A DNA stretch of 64,000 nucleotides from Muribaculaceae bacterium. Its GTDB lineage: Bacteria > Bacteroidota > Bacteroidia > Bacteroidales > Muribaculaceae. Made by a program: the position numbers and the translations under genes. This document shows, one piece after another, positions 51,704-60,526 of this stretch. Position 1 is the stretch's first letter, and every line of letters starts with the position of its first letter. The notes under the pieces are model-generated. The model worked only from the letters and a program-made list of their open reading frames with translations, ran no database searches and was not told the origin of the DNA. The stretch is taken from the NCBI GenBank assembly GCA_009775225.1, contig VSPE01000007.1, forward strand, positions 1-64,000. Reading direction: 5' to 3'.

Positions 51704-52276
51704 ATGCACCGTTCGTATATCTTTCTCGCCGAAGGTTTTGAAGAAATCGAAGCCCTTACCGTTGTCGATGTGATGCGTCGTGCCGGTATGGATGTAAAAA
51801 CCGTCGCTATCACTTCCGAACGCGTAGTTACAGGCGCACACGGTATCCCCGTAACTGCCGACCTTTTGTTTAAAGAAGCCGATTTCGGTGGCTCCGAATG
51901 GCTTATCCTGCCCGGTGGCATGCCCGGCTCTACGAACTTGGCCGCCGACGAAGCTCTATGCGACCTACTCAAAGTACACAAGGGCAAGATCGCCGCCATT
52001 TGCGCCGCTCCCGGTGTTGTGCTTGCGCCCCTCGGATTGCTCGAAGGAGAAGAAGTGACATGCTATCCCGGCTTCGACGATGCCTGTCGCGAAGGTGGTG
52101 CCATCGTGCGCGACGTACCCGTGATGGCTACCCGCAAGCTTGTAACAGGCAACGGCCCCAGCGCCGCACTGCGTTTTGCCCTCGCCATTGTGGCCAACTC
52201 GATGGGCGACAACGTGGCTTCGCAGGTCGGAAGCGGTATGCTGTTCTATCCCAAATCAATGAATTTCTATTTTTAA
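51704..52276 (+). CDS. DJ-1/PfpI family protein
   Basis: A 190-residue protein of the DJ-1/YajL group. The N-terminal LAEGFEEIEALTV holds the conserved Glu (about 13-14), and the nucleophile elbow is C100 in AAICAAPGVVLAP. Later motifs TCYPGFDD and TGNGPSAALRFAL are typical. Length is normal. Members act in stress protection, with proposed deglycase or chaperone roles that are debated. It is a lone plus-strand gene with two hairpins after it. Confidence 0.94.
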   Translation: MHRSYIFLAEGFEEIEALTVVDVMRRAGMDVKTVAITSERVVTGAHGIPVTADLLFKEADFGGSEWLILPGGMPGSTNLAADEALCDLLKVHKGKIAAICAAPGVVLAPLGLLEGEEVTCYPGFDDACREGGAIVRDVPVMATRKLVTGNGPSAALRFALAIVANSMGDNVASQVGSGMLFYPKSMNFYF

Positions 52277-52300
52277 GCGTTTCCCCTTGCTTCCTTTCCG

Positions 52301-52347
52301 CTTCCCTTTTCTCATTTTACGGGGGAAAGGGTAGTAAGTAAGGGAAG
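52301..52347 (+). terminator. First hairpin after the DJ-1 gene
   Basis: CTTCCCTT (52301-52308) pairs with AAGGGAAG (52340-52347), followed by TTTTG. The loop is long (31 nt), so strength is uncertain. Confidence 0.4.
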
Positions 52348-52436
52348 TTTTGATGCGGTATCGGATGGGGAAGTACAGAAGCCGGATTGCGATAATAGTA
52401 ATACATAACACGCTGATACATATTCTTTAAAATATG

Positions 52437-52476
52437 CGGAAGGGGCCAAAACTCGCGATTGTTTCAGCCCCTTCCG
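52437..52476 (+). terminator. Second hairpin after the DJ-1 gene
   Basis: CGGAAGGGGC (52437-52446) pairs perfectly with GCCCCTTCCG (52467-52476), followed by TTTTTC. It lies between the convergent DJ-1 and DUF4293 genes; the T-run favours termination on the plus strand. Confidence 0.7.
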
Positions 52477-52495
52477 TTTTTCGGTGCGGATAGTA

Positions 52496-52921
52496 TCAGC
52501 GCAGACGGTCGTAGCTGCGGAGCAGTTTCAGGTCTTTGCGCATAAAGCGATAAGCTGCGAGGGCGCATACAAGAGCCACAAGGAGCAGCAGTACGCCGCC
52601 TGTCCATATGAGTTCGGCATCGGGCATTGTGCCGTAGAGTATGAAGCCGCATGTGACAGCCGAAGCGCACATGAGCACTATCGAGATGATAGTCACTGTC
52701 ATCTGTCGGCGCAGGTTCCTGTACATAAAGATTGCAATGAATAACACTACTGCAATCACAATGTTGATAGTGAGAAATACGGGTGCGTCGTATACAAAAA
52801 CACTTGTGGGAGCAAGTGTGGCTTCGACAGCCGATATACGGGCGTAGGGGGTGGAGCAGAATACGCACATCAGCACCACTGCAATCAGGAGGAGGAGGCT
52901 TTGCCAGCGTTGTATTACCAT
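52496..52921 (-). CDS. DUF4293 family membrane protein
   Basis: A 141-residue protein with four hydrophobic helices (about 6-25, 48-68, 75-93, 102-123) and a basic tail (RFMRKDLKLLRSYDRLR). The N-terminal MVIQRWQSLLLLIA matches the DUF4293 start pattern (MIQRxQ) of Bacteroidota. Function unknown. It lies 42 nt after the TPR gene and ends a long minus-strand series. Confidence 0.8.
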   Translation of the reverse strand: MVIQRWQSLLLLIAVVLMCVFCSTPYARISAVEATLAPTSVFVYDAPVFLTINIVIAVVLFIAIFMYRNLRRQMTVTIISIVLMCASAVTCGFILYGTMPDAELIWTGGVLLLLVALVCALAAYRFMRKDLKLLRSYDRLR

Positions 52922-52963
52922 AATAGTCTGTTTTTTGTTTGTTATGTCGTGTGTTGGATATTG

Positions 52964-55144
52964 CTAAATATTGCCGAACGGACTTCCGTAGCGGCGGTAA
53001 CGCACAATCTCGTACAGCATGTGCAGGCTCTTGGCGTGCGGGCTGTCGCTTCCGGCGATAGCTTCGAGTCCTTTACGGTACAGGATGCCGCAGCGGTAAT
53101 TGCCGTCCACATCTTTGACATCGGCATCGGCAGCCGTGTCTATGGCATCGGCGTGTCGACCCGAGAGCCACTGAAGCACCGCTTTTTTTGCGAGTGTGGC
53201 GGCATCATCGTGTGCGATGCCGAAAAGTGCGTCGGCGCTGTCGTAGTCGCCGGTTACTGTCAAGGCCCAGGCAAGGTCGGTCTTGGCCTCGTTGTCTTCG
53301 TCGGGCTGAATATAATTGATGTTGTGATACACTTCTGTCGCTTCCTCCCATTGACCGATGCTTGCAAGCGCCTCCGCCAGAGTCCGCAGCAGGGCCACGT
53401 TGTCGGGCGATGCGTCTGCGGCCGTCCTTGCGGCATCAATTAGCTCGGTATAGCGCTTCTCCGAAGCCAGTATACGGGTGAGGCTCAGGGCCGCGCGGGT
53501 ATCCGAGCTGTTGTCGGACAGAAGGTCGCGGTATATGCTTTCGGCAAGCTCGGTGCGCCCCGCTATGGCGGCGGCTTTCGCGTAGCGGTGAAGCTGCACG
53601 GCAGAGAGTTTATCGCGTATTATGCCGTATATACCTGCGGCATCGGCATGGCAATCGGCGGCGAATAGCATGTCGGCAATCTCGCCGGCGGCATCCGTGT
53701 TTCCTTCCGCGATGAACGCTATGGTGTCGCGTCCCGGTGCCCTCGAAAGAGTGTCGGCAAACTCATTGCGACTCTTGTGGAGCATGAAGAAACGGTATAT
53801 GTTTTTGATTTCGTTGTTGATAAGAGCACGCCTGGGCTGGTTTTCCACAGCCTTTCGCATTTCGGCGAATTCGTCGGTATTGGTGACCGACATCATCTGC
53901 TGCGACAGTGTGGCCATAGAGCCTGCAGCCATTCCCGAGGGTATTTGTGTCATGGAGAGTAGCATGGCGTATTTGTCGCTGTCGCACAGCACGGGTATGG
54001 CTGACACGGTATCGGCGAGGGCGGCTCCTTCGCCGTCGACGACTGGCGCGAGCGAGCTGTGGGCTGTGTGGAACGGCAGGAACCAGTTGGAAAGGGTGTT
54101 GAAGAAATCGAAGTGGCGCATCTTGCCTAAGGTTCCCATAAATACATCTTCGCCTTTGCTCTGGGCTTCGGCGAAGTTCTTTATGGCTTCATAGTCCTTG
54201 CTGTCGAACTGAGAGTTCAGCCATTCGGGGTCGGTAAGCTTTTCTTCGTATTTTCCGGGGTCGACATCCTGCATGCGGTTCATGAAATTGCGACCGAGTT
54301 TTCCGAGGCGTTCCATGCCGTCGCCTTTGCCGCCGCGCGAAAGCGCCGTGCGGGCCAGTGAGCGGCACCATTCAAGAAGGATGTCGGGGAGGTCGGTCGG
54401 GTGTCGCGAGGTAATGGTCTCTGTAACCCGTTGGCCGGTGGCGTCATTACCGCGGATGCCGAGCACGAGCCATACGGCAGCCAAAGTGGAGAGGCGTTCG
54501 TTGTCGCACGCATTTACACCGAGCAGCACATCGGCGATACTGTCGGTGGGATAAGTTCCGTAGTTGAGTCCGAGGGCGCTTGTCCACAACTCCCGGTCGT
54601 ACTGCGGAATACTTTCGTCTGCGAGCATGCTTTCTACAAGCCTGCTTTGGTCGTTGGATAAGGGGAAGGCAGTCCAGATACGGTTGAAAATATCTCCTGC
54701 TATCCGCTCGAGGCCGCTGCGGCGCCGGGTGTCGGTGAGTACGGCAGTGTCGGTGTTCAGGCGGTCGAGTTCCGCGAGGTAGTCGCTGAAAAGCGATTCG
54801 AGAGTTTCTTCGGGGCGTATGGCGGCATAGCGTAGCATTCCGCTGTAGATGCTGGTGCCGTGGAGGCGTATGTCTTCCAGTTCGATGCGGCGTGCGAGTT
54901 CGCGGAATTTCGCTTCTATGTCGGCAAGTTCCTTATCCATGTCGGGCATGGTGTTGTCGGCGGCGAGAAAGCGCAGCATATAGAAGAAGCGCGCCTCAAG
55001 CGCTTCGGCGTCGCGGTCGGTGGCGACATCTATTTTTGCAGCTGCGCGAAGGTGCGATACCGCTTCGGCATAGTTGCCTTTTGAGAGCGAGTCCATAGCC
55101 TCGTTTTTCTCGGATATGAAGTATTTGAAGTCAGGATTGTTCAT
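52964..55144 (-). CDS. Large TPR-type helical repeat protein
   Basis: A 726-residue, almost wholly helical protein without signal peptide. The first part (YAEAVSHLRAAAKID, about 20-40) and the last 230 residues contain TPR-like repeats (TELAESIYRDLLSDNSSDTR, IGQWEEATEVYHNINYIQPD, GDYDSADALFGIAHDDAATL). The centre (about 240-480) is unassigned. Such proteins usually scaffold complexes. Its start overlaps the preceding 166-residue membrane-protein gene by 14 nt, so the two products may act together. No known family recognised. Confidence 0.7.
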   Translation of the reverse strand: MNNPDFKYFISEKNEAMDSLSKGNYAEAVSHLRAAAKIDVATDRDAEALEARFFYMLRFLAADNTMPDMDKELADIEAKFRELARRIELEDIRLHGTSIYSGMLRYAAIRPEETLESLFSDYLAELDRLNTDTAVLTDTRRRSGLERIAGDIFNRIWTAFPLSNDQSRLVESMLADESIPQYDRELWTSALGLNYGTYPTDSIADVLLGVNACDNERLSTLAAVWLVLGIRGNDATGQRVTETITSRHPTDLPDILLEWCRSLARTALSRGGKGDGMERLGKLGRNFMNRMQDVDPGKYEEKLTDPEWLNSQFDSKDYEAIKNFAEAQSKGEDVFMGTLGKMRHFDFFNTLSNWFLPFHTAHSSLAPVVDGEGAALADTVSAIPVLCDSDKYAMLLSMTQIPSGMAAGSMATLSQQMMSVTNTDEFAEMRKAVENQPRRALINNEIKNIYRFFMLHKSRNEFADTLSRAPGRDTIAFIAEGNTDAAGEIADMLFAADCHADAAGIYGIIRDKLSAVQLHRYAKAAAIAGRTELAESIYRDLLSDNSSDTRAALSLTRILASEKRYTELIDAARTAADASPDNVALLRTLAEALASIGQWEEATEVYHNINYIQPDEDNEAKTDLAWALTVTGDYDSADALFGIAHDDAATLAKKAVLQWLSGRHADAIDTAADADVKDVDGNYRCGILYRKGLEAIAGSDSPHAKSLHMLYEIVRYRRYGSPFGNI

Positions 55145-55631
55145 TGCTGTATGAGGCGCTTGTGCTGAGGTTGAGACGGTCGGTTGGAATAAGAAGATAT
55201 TTAAGGCCTTTTATTACCGAAGTCTCTATGTAAACGTGAAAGTACTTGCCGTGGTTCTCCGCATCCTGTAAGGCCTGTGTATTAATATCTATCGAGGCGA
55301 TAATAGAGTCTTCCGACTCTTCCCCGGCAGGGAAGGAGTGGAAAAACACTGTTGCCGAACGGCCGTTGGAGACGATGTGCTGAGGGCGTGTGAGCAGACT
55401 AAGCCACGGTTTGCAGGCCAGTATCATCCACATCATCGAGAGCGCCATAGGGTACACGATAAGCGATACCATGAAACACAGGTAGAGGAAGCGGATGTCG
55501 TAAGCGCCGGCAATTGCCAGCGCTACAGGCGGGACAAGAACGGCCCACCACCATTTTGCAAGGCAGCGTCGAGCCTCGGCACTGACGTATGCCGAGGCGG
55601 CGACGCTGTAGATTGGAGAGTTTTCCTGCAT
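55131..55631 (-). CDS. Small membrane protein paired with the TPR protein
   Basis: A 166-residue protein with two or three hydrophobic helices at about 27-75 (WWWAVLVPPVALAIAGAYDI and LYLCFMVSLIVYPMALSMMW) and a soluble C-terminal domain of about 85 residues (RSATVFFHSFPAGEESEDSI onwards), probably cytoplasmic. No family recognised. It sits between the M3 peptidase gene (9-nt gap) and the TPR gene (14-nt overlap). Confidence 0.65.
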   Translation of the reverse strand: MQENSPIYSVAASAYVSAEARRCLAKWWWAVLVPPVALAIAGAYDIRFLYLCFMVSLIVYPMALSMMWMILACKPWLSLLTRPQHIVSNGRSATVFFHSFPAGEESEDSIIASIDINTQALQDAENHGKYFHVYIETSVIKGLKYLLIPTDRLNLSTSASYSNEQS

Positions 55632-55640
55632 TGGGAAAAA

Positions 55641-57773
55641 TCAGTCTTTGTTGAGCGGAGCCACTTTGTGTTCGGGAGCCTTGCGGATACCGTCGCGGAT
55701 AAGAAGAGCGTCGATAGTGGGGTCCTGACCGCGGAAACGGCGGTAAAGCTCGGCAGGATTCTCGGTGCCGCCGCGTGTGAGCACATTTTTGCGGAAACTA
55801 TCGGCAGTAGCCTTGTCGAAGATGCCGTGCTCCTTGAAGAAGGCGAACGCGTCGGCGTCGAGTACCTCGGCCCACTTGTAGCTGTAGTAGCCTGCGGCAT
55901 AACCGCCCGAGAAGATGTGGCTGAAAGTGGTCGATGTCATGGAGCCTTCCACATCGTCGGGGAAGATGCGCACACTTTCAACGGCCTCTTTTTCGAAGGC
56001 TGCGGCATCGGTCACAGGTTCTTTGATGCTGTGCCATGCCATGTCGAGATAGCCGAAGCCGAGCTGACGCATACATGCGTATGCCGCGCCGTACTGCGAC
56101 GATGCCTCAAGGCGCTCTATGAGTTCGGCCGGTATGGGTTCGCCTGTCTTGTAGTTACGAGCGAAGCCGTCGAGGAACTCTTTTTCCGTGAGATAGTTCT
56201 CGTTGAACTGCGAGGGCAGTTCTACAAAGTCGCGGTACACGGCGGTGCCGGAGAGTGAGGCATATTTGGTGTCGGCGAGAAGGCCGTGCAGCGAATGGCC
56301 GAACTCGTGCAGGAAGGTCTCAACCTCGTAGGGTGTGAGCAGCGAGGGGGTGTCGGCGGTAGGCTTCGTAAAGTTCATCACAATGGTTACGTGCGGGCGC
56401 GAGTTTGTGCCGTTTTCGTCGATATACTGCTCCTTGAAGTTGGTCATCCAGGCACCGGGGCGTTTCGATGCGCGGGGGAAGAAATCGGTGTAGAGCACTC
56501 CGATATAGCGGCCGGAGTCGTCTGTTACATCGTAGGCCTTTACGTCGGGGTGATATACCTCTATTGTTTCGTTGGGGGTGAACTGAAGTCCGTAGAGTTT
56601 CGTGGCAAGGCCGAATACACCGCCTACAACCTTGTCAAGCTCGAAGTAGGGACGCAGCTCTTCTTCGTCGAATGAGTATTTCTCGGCTTTGAGCTTGTTG
56701 GAGTAGTAGGAGTAGTCCCACGGTTTTATTGTCACTGGTTTTCCTTCGAGCCCGGAGGCAAATTCGGTGAGCTCTTTCATCTCGGCGTCGAGGGCGGGAC
56801 GGTAGGCCTCACGCAGGCGTCCAAGAAGGTCGAACACGGCCTCGGGCTTTTCGGCCATAGTGCGCTTCAGCGTGTGGGTGGCATAGTCGGGGCTGCCGAG
56901 AAGACCGGCAATCTCAAGACGCAGAGCGGCGATGCGCTTGGCGTTCTCTACGTTGGAATACTCGCCCTTGGTGTTGCGCGAGGTGTAGAGGCGGTACATG
57001 CGTTCGCGAAGGTCGGGGCGGGCCGAGTATTTCATAAAGGCCATGTACACGGGCTGGTCGAGAGTAAAGAGATATTCGCCCTTGCGGCCTTTGGCCTCGG
57101 CAGCTTCTGCGGCGGCGCTGACAGAGCTTGCGGGCAGGCCTGCGAGGTCGTCGGCTGTGAGCCAGATTTCGTAGGTGCTCATTTCTTTAAGCACATTTTG
57201 GCCGAACTCGGTGGTGAGAGCCGACAGCTCGGACGACAGCGCGCGGTATTTTTCGCGGTCGTCGCCTTGAAGCATCGCGCCCGAAAGAGCGAAAGAATCG
57301 TATGTTTTCTGGAGAAGCATACGGTCTTCTCCGTTGAGATTGAAGAGCTCGCGGTCGTCGTATACGGCTTTGATGCGCTGCCACAGTGCCTCGTTGAGAA
57401 CAATGGAGGTAGAGTAGTCGCTGAGCTTGGCGGACGCTTCTACGGCAACTTCCATCATCTTGTCGGAAGCGTTGGCCGACAGGAGGGGATAGAATACGTT
57501 CAGCACGCGGTTTAGGTCTTCGCCCGTGCGTTCGAGAGCCACAATTGTGTTCTCGAAGTCGGGGCGGCTACGTTGGCGTGTGATAGCGTCGATTTCCTGA
57601 CGGGCCAGCTCGATGCCGCGGTCTATGGCGGGCATCCACATGCTGTCGTCTATCGCGGAGAACTGCGGTGTGCCGTGAGTGCCGGTGAAAGGTTTTTCGA
57701 ATATGTTTTCTGCTTGCATTATTGTTGCGCTTGTCAGAATAAGTGCTGATGATATAATTTGTTTTGCTTTCAT
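55641..57773 (-). CDS. M3 family peptidase (peptidyl-dipeptidase Dcp-like)
   Basis: A 710-residue zinc peptidase with a signal peptide (1-21), so probably periplasmic. The HExxH site is FLHEFGHSLHG (His near 488), followed by the distal Glu region ELPSQFNENYL. The N-terminal DFENTIVALERTGEDLNRVL is typical of Dcp. It would remove dipeptides from the C-termini of oligopeptides. Neighbours include other peptide-processing genes, in line with a peptide-utilisation role. Confidence 0.94.
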   Translation of the reverse strand: MKAKQIISSALILTSATIMQAENIFEKPFTGTHGTPQFSAIDDSMWMPAIDRGIELARQEIDAITRQRSRPDFENTIVALERTGEDLNRVLNVFYPLLSANASDKMMEVAVEASAKLSDYSTSIVLNEALWQRIKAVYDDRELFNLNGEDRMLLQKTYDSFALSGAMLQGDDREKYRALSSELSALTTEFGQNVLKEMSTYEIWLTADDLAGLPASSVSAAAEAAEAKGRKGEYLFTLDQPVYMAFMKYSARPDLRERMYRLYTSRNTKGEYSNVENAKRIAALRLEIAGLLGSPDYATHTLKRTMAEKPEAVFDLLGRLREAYRPALDAEMKELTEFASGLEGKPVTIKPWDYSYYSNKLKAEKYSFDEEELRPYFELDKVVGGVFGLATKLYGLQFTPNETIEVYHPDVKAYDVTDDSGRYIGVLYTDFFPRASKRPGAWMTNFKEQYIDENGTNSRPHVTIVMNFTKPTADTPSLLTPYEVETFLHEFGHSLHGLLADTKYASLSGTAVYRDFVELPSQFNENYLTEKEFLDGFARNYKTGEPIPAELIERLEASSQYGAAYACMRQLGFGYLDMAWHSIKEPVTDAAAFEKEAVESVRIFPDDVEGSMTSTTFSHIFSGGYAAGYYSYKWAEVLDADAFAFFKEHGIFDKATADSFRKNVLTRGGTENPAELYRRFRGQDPTIDALLIRDGIRKAPEHKVAPLNKD

Positions 57774-57811
57774 ATAACTACTAATGCAAAGATTGTGCCA
57801 ATATTGACTAA

Positions 57812-59323
57812 TTATCCGCAGTGGAAGTGTTCTTTTACCATTTCGAGCATGAGTTCACGGTCGAGAAGGGCTGCCGATGCACGTTTTTCGTCGTAGGAGC
57901 GGAGCCTTGCGGATACACCTGCGAGCATGGCGGGCGAGAACACACCTTCGGCTTCGAATACATCCGCACGGCTGTCGAGACAGTCTGCCGACGCATGGCA
58001 GTTAGCCGGCAGTGTGGGGAGGGCTGCAAGTCGGGCGGCGTTTTCGGGCTTGTGAATGTCGACATCCACATAGTACTTTGCGGCTACGTCGAGTGGCTCA
58101 TTCATTTCAAACCCGTGGCGAACGGCTACCGCGAGGCCGGCAAGGAGCATATACAGGTCGGCGGAGCCGTCGGCAGAGCGTATCTCGAAAGTCTGCTTAG
58201 CGGTGTAGGCTTTGTCGGGTGCTATGTCGCAGGCCGCTTTTCCGTTGGCAGTGGCGCACATGTCGGCATTGCCTGTCCAGCCAAGGGGTACGCGTACGAG
58301 TACCGAGCGGTTGCGGTCGCCCCAGCAGATGTTGGTAGGCGCTTCCTGGTGGGGAACCAGACGGAAGTAGGAGGTTGGGTTGGTGTTTCCGAAAGCGGTG
58401 AGGGCGGGCGCCAAATCCATTATACCGGCAATGGCAGTACGCGCATTGTCGCTGAGACGGCCGTCGGTAATCATCACGCTGTTGCCTTGGGTATCCATCA
58501 GGCGCATGTGGATGTGGAGGCCGGAGCCTGCCTTACCTGTGGTGATTTTGGGTGCGAATGTAATTTCGAGACCTTCGCGGGCGGCCTGGTTGCGTATTAC
58601 CCACTTGGCAAGCATGAGCTGGTCTGCGGCATCGCGTGCGTCTACCGGTAGGAACTCTATTTCGTTCTGCTCGTATATTTTGCCGTCGAGTGTGAAGTTG
58701 CCTACTTCCGAGTGTCCGTACTTTATCTGACCGCCGGTGCTCGCAATGAGGCTCATGCAGCGTGTGCGGAAGTCGTTGAACTTGGCGTAGGGAGCCGATT
58801 CGTGGTAGCCGCGCTGGTCGGTGGCGGGGTATTCGCCAGAGTCGGGGGCAATGACGTAGAACTCAAGCTCGCCCATAGCGTGGAACACGAACCCGGTTTT
58901 GGCTGTGAATGTCTCGCATGCTTTGGCGAGAGTGTACTCGGGCGCGCTTTCGAGGGGCTGGCCTTCGTTGTTGAAGTAGGAGCACAGCATGGTGAGAGTG
59001 GGAATTTCCGCGAAGGGGTCGCGGAAGGCTGTGCGCAGGCGCGGCACAACATACAGGTCGGAACTTCCCGCGCTGATAAAGGGGAAGAGCGAAGAGCCGT
59101 CTACACGCTCGCCTTTGGTGAGGATAGTCTCAAGATAGGCCAGGTCGTTGATTACGAAGTTGAGTGTCTTGAGGCGGCCGTCGGCTGCGGGGTACATGAA
59201 GTTTACCATTTCGATGCCTCGCTCGCATACGTAGTTTATTATGTCGGAGAGTGTGAAGGTGTCGGGAGATTTCCGAAGGAACGACACCACGTCGTTCTTG
59301 GATAGTTGCAGTGTTTTGTTCAT
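57812..59323 (-). CDS. Glutamine synthetase family protein
   Basis: A 503-residue protein with the glutamine synthetase fold. Conserved motifs are GELEFYVIA (metal Glu), NEIEFLPVD, GKAGSGLHIHMRLMD (metal and ATP side), NPTSYFRLVP and FEIRSADGSADLYMLLAG. It is somewhat longer than GlnA. The usual HHEVA motif reads HSEVGN. This could be a true glutamine synthetase or a gamma-glutamyl ligase for another amine. It follows the epimerase gene by 45 nt. Confidence 0.85.
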   Translation of the reverse strand: MNKTLQLSKNDVVSFLRKSPDTFTLSDIINYVCERGIEMVNFMYPAADGRLKTLNFVINDLAYLETILTKGERVDGSSLFPFISAGSSDLYVVPRLRTAFRDPFAEIPTLTMLCSYFNNEGQPLESAPEYTLAKACETFTAKTGFVFHAMGELEFYVIAPDSGEYPATDQRGYHESAPYAKFNDFRTRCMSLIASTGGQIKYGHSEVGNFTLDGKIYEQNEIEFLPVDARDAADQLMLAKWVIRNQAAREGLEITFAPKITTGKAGSGLHIHMRLMDTQGNSVMITDGRLSDNARTAIAGIMDLAPALTAFGNTNPTSYFRLVPHQEAPTNICWGDRNRSVLVRVPLGWTGNADMCATANGKAACDIAPDKAYTAKQTFEIRSADGSADLYMLLAGLAVAVRHGFEMNEPLDVAAKYYVDVDIHKPENAARLAALPTLPANCHASADCLDSRADVFEAEGVFSPAMLAGVSARLRSYDEKRASAALLDRELMLEMVKEHFHCG

Positions 59324-59368
59324 GATAATCGGTTGTTAAAATCCTTTAGGAGATATGTAAATAGCTTG

Positions 59369-60499
59369 TTATACAGGAATGACGCCTATGCCGGGGCGGT
59401 CGTTGAGAGTGACTTTGCCGTCGACTATTTTCATTCCGTCGAAAATGTCGTTGGCGATAAGGAGGTTGCCGTCGAGGTCGGCCCAGTCTACCATAGGTGC
59501 GAGTTGAGCGGCGGCGCTTACGGCGCACGAAGTCTCAGTCATGCAGCCGAGCATCACCTTCATGCCGAGAGCTCGGGCGAGGACTGCCATTTGGTAAGCC
59601 TCGTGCATGCCGGTGCTCTTCATGAGTTTGATGTTTATGCCGTCGTAGGCCTGGGCGGCGCGCCGTACGTCGGGCAGGCGCTGCAGGAACTCGTCGGCAA
59701 TGATAGGTAGCGGCGAGCGTTCGCGCAGCCATGCGGTGTCGTCGATTGCTGCTTTGTCCATAGGTTGCTCTACGAACAGGCAGTTTCGCTCGGCGAGCCA
59801 ATGGCACATCTCGAGAGCCTTTTCGCGGTTGTTCCAGCCCTGATTGGCATCCACACAGATAGGCACGTCGGTATGGCGCCTGAGCGCTTCCACAATTTCC
59901 TTGTCGTGGTCGAGACCCATTTTTACTTTCACAACTTTATAGGGCGAAGTCTCCTCGATTTTCTTTTTCATTTCCACCGGGTCGGCGTCGTAAGAAATTG
60001 TGAAAGAGGTGTTCGGGGTCTTGTCGGGATTGAGTCCCCATATTTTGTGCCAAGGCTGTCCCATGATTTTCCCGGAGAGGTCATGCAGGGCAATGTCGAC
60101 CGATGCTTTTGCTGCACGGTTGTCGGGGGCTACGCTCTCCATATATTCATGGATTTCTTCGATGCGGAAAGGGTCGGAGAACTGTGAGAGGTCAAGTTTG
60201 CCGATAAATTCGGAGACAGAAGCTACCGACTCGCCCAGATAGGGCGGCATGGAGGCTTCGCCGTAGCCTGTTATGCCGTCGTATTCGATTTGCACCTGTA
60301 CGCCGGGAGTGGTGGTGCGCTGGTTGCGTGCGAGGTTGAATGCGTGACGCAGTTTAAGTTCGTAGGGCCGGAACGAGAGGTTCAACCGGCCTGCTTTGGC
60401 TGTCGGCCGGGTAGGAGAGTCGAGTGCTGATATGGAGACGGGGCTGGCGGCTATGAGCGCACCGAGCATGCCTGTTTTTATAAAGTCGCGGCGTCGCAT
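59369..60499 (-). CDS. Dipeptide epimerase (enolase superfamily) with Tat signal
   Basis: A 376-residue enzyme likely to epimerise L-Ala-D/L-Glu or a similar dipeptide. The N-terminus MRRRDFIKTGMLGALIAASP is a twin-arginine export signal. The barrel residues are visible: KVKM (KxK, about residue 190), CVDANQGW (Asp, about 214), FVEQPM (Glu), IIADEF (Asp) and NIKLMKSTGM (Lys). An NlpC/P60 hydrolase gene lies 27 nt upstream, the pairing known from the Bacillus ykf murein-peptide operon. Export rather than cytoplasmic action is the unusual point. Confidence 0.9.
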   Translation of the reverse strand: MRRRDFIKTGMLGALIAASPVSISALDSPTRPTAKAGRLNLSFRPYELKLRHAFNLARNQRTTTPGVQVQIEYDGITGYGEASMPPYLGESVASVSEFIGKLDLSQFSDPFRIEEIHEYMESVAPDNRAAKASVDIALHDLSGKIMGQPWHKIWGLNPDKTPNTSFTISYDADPVEMKKKIEETSPYKVVKVKMGLDHDKEIVEALRRHTDVPICVDANQGWNNREKALEMCHWLAERNCLFVEQPMDKAAIDDTAWLRERSPLPIIADEFLQRLPDVRRAAQAYDGINIKLMKSTGMHEAYQMAVLARALGMKVMLGCMTETSCAVSAAAQLAPMVDWADLDGNLLIANDIFDGMKIVDGKVTLNDRPGIGVIPV

Positions 60500-60526
60500 A
60501 TATTGTCGAAATTAAATTCTTAATTT

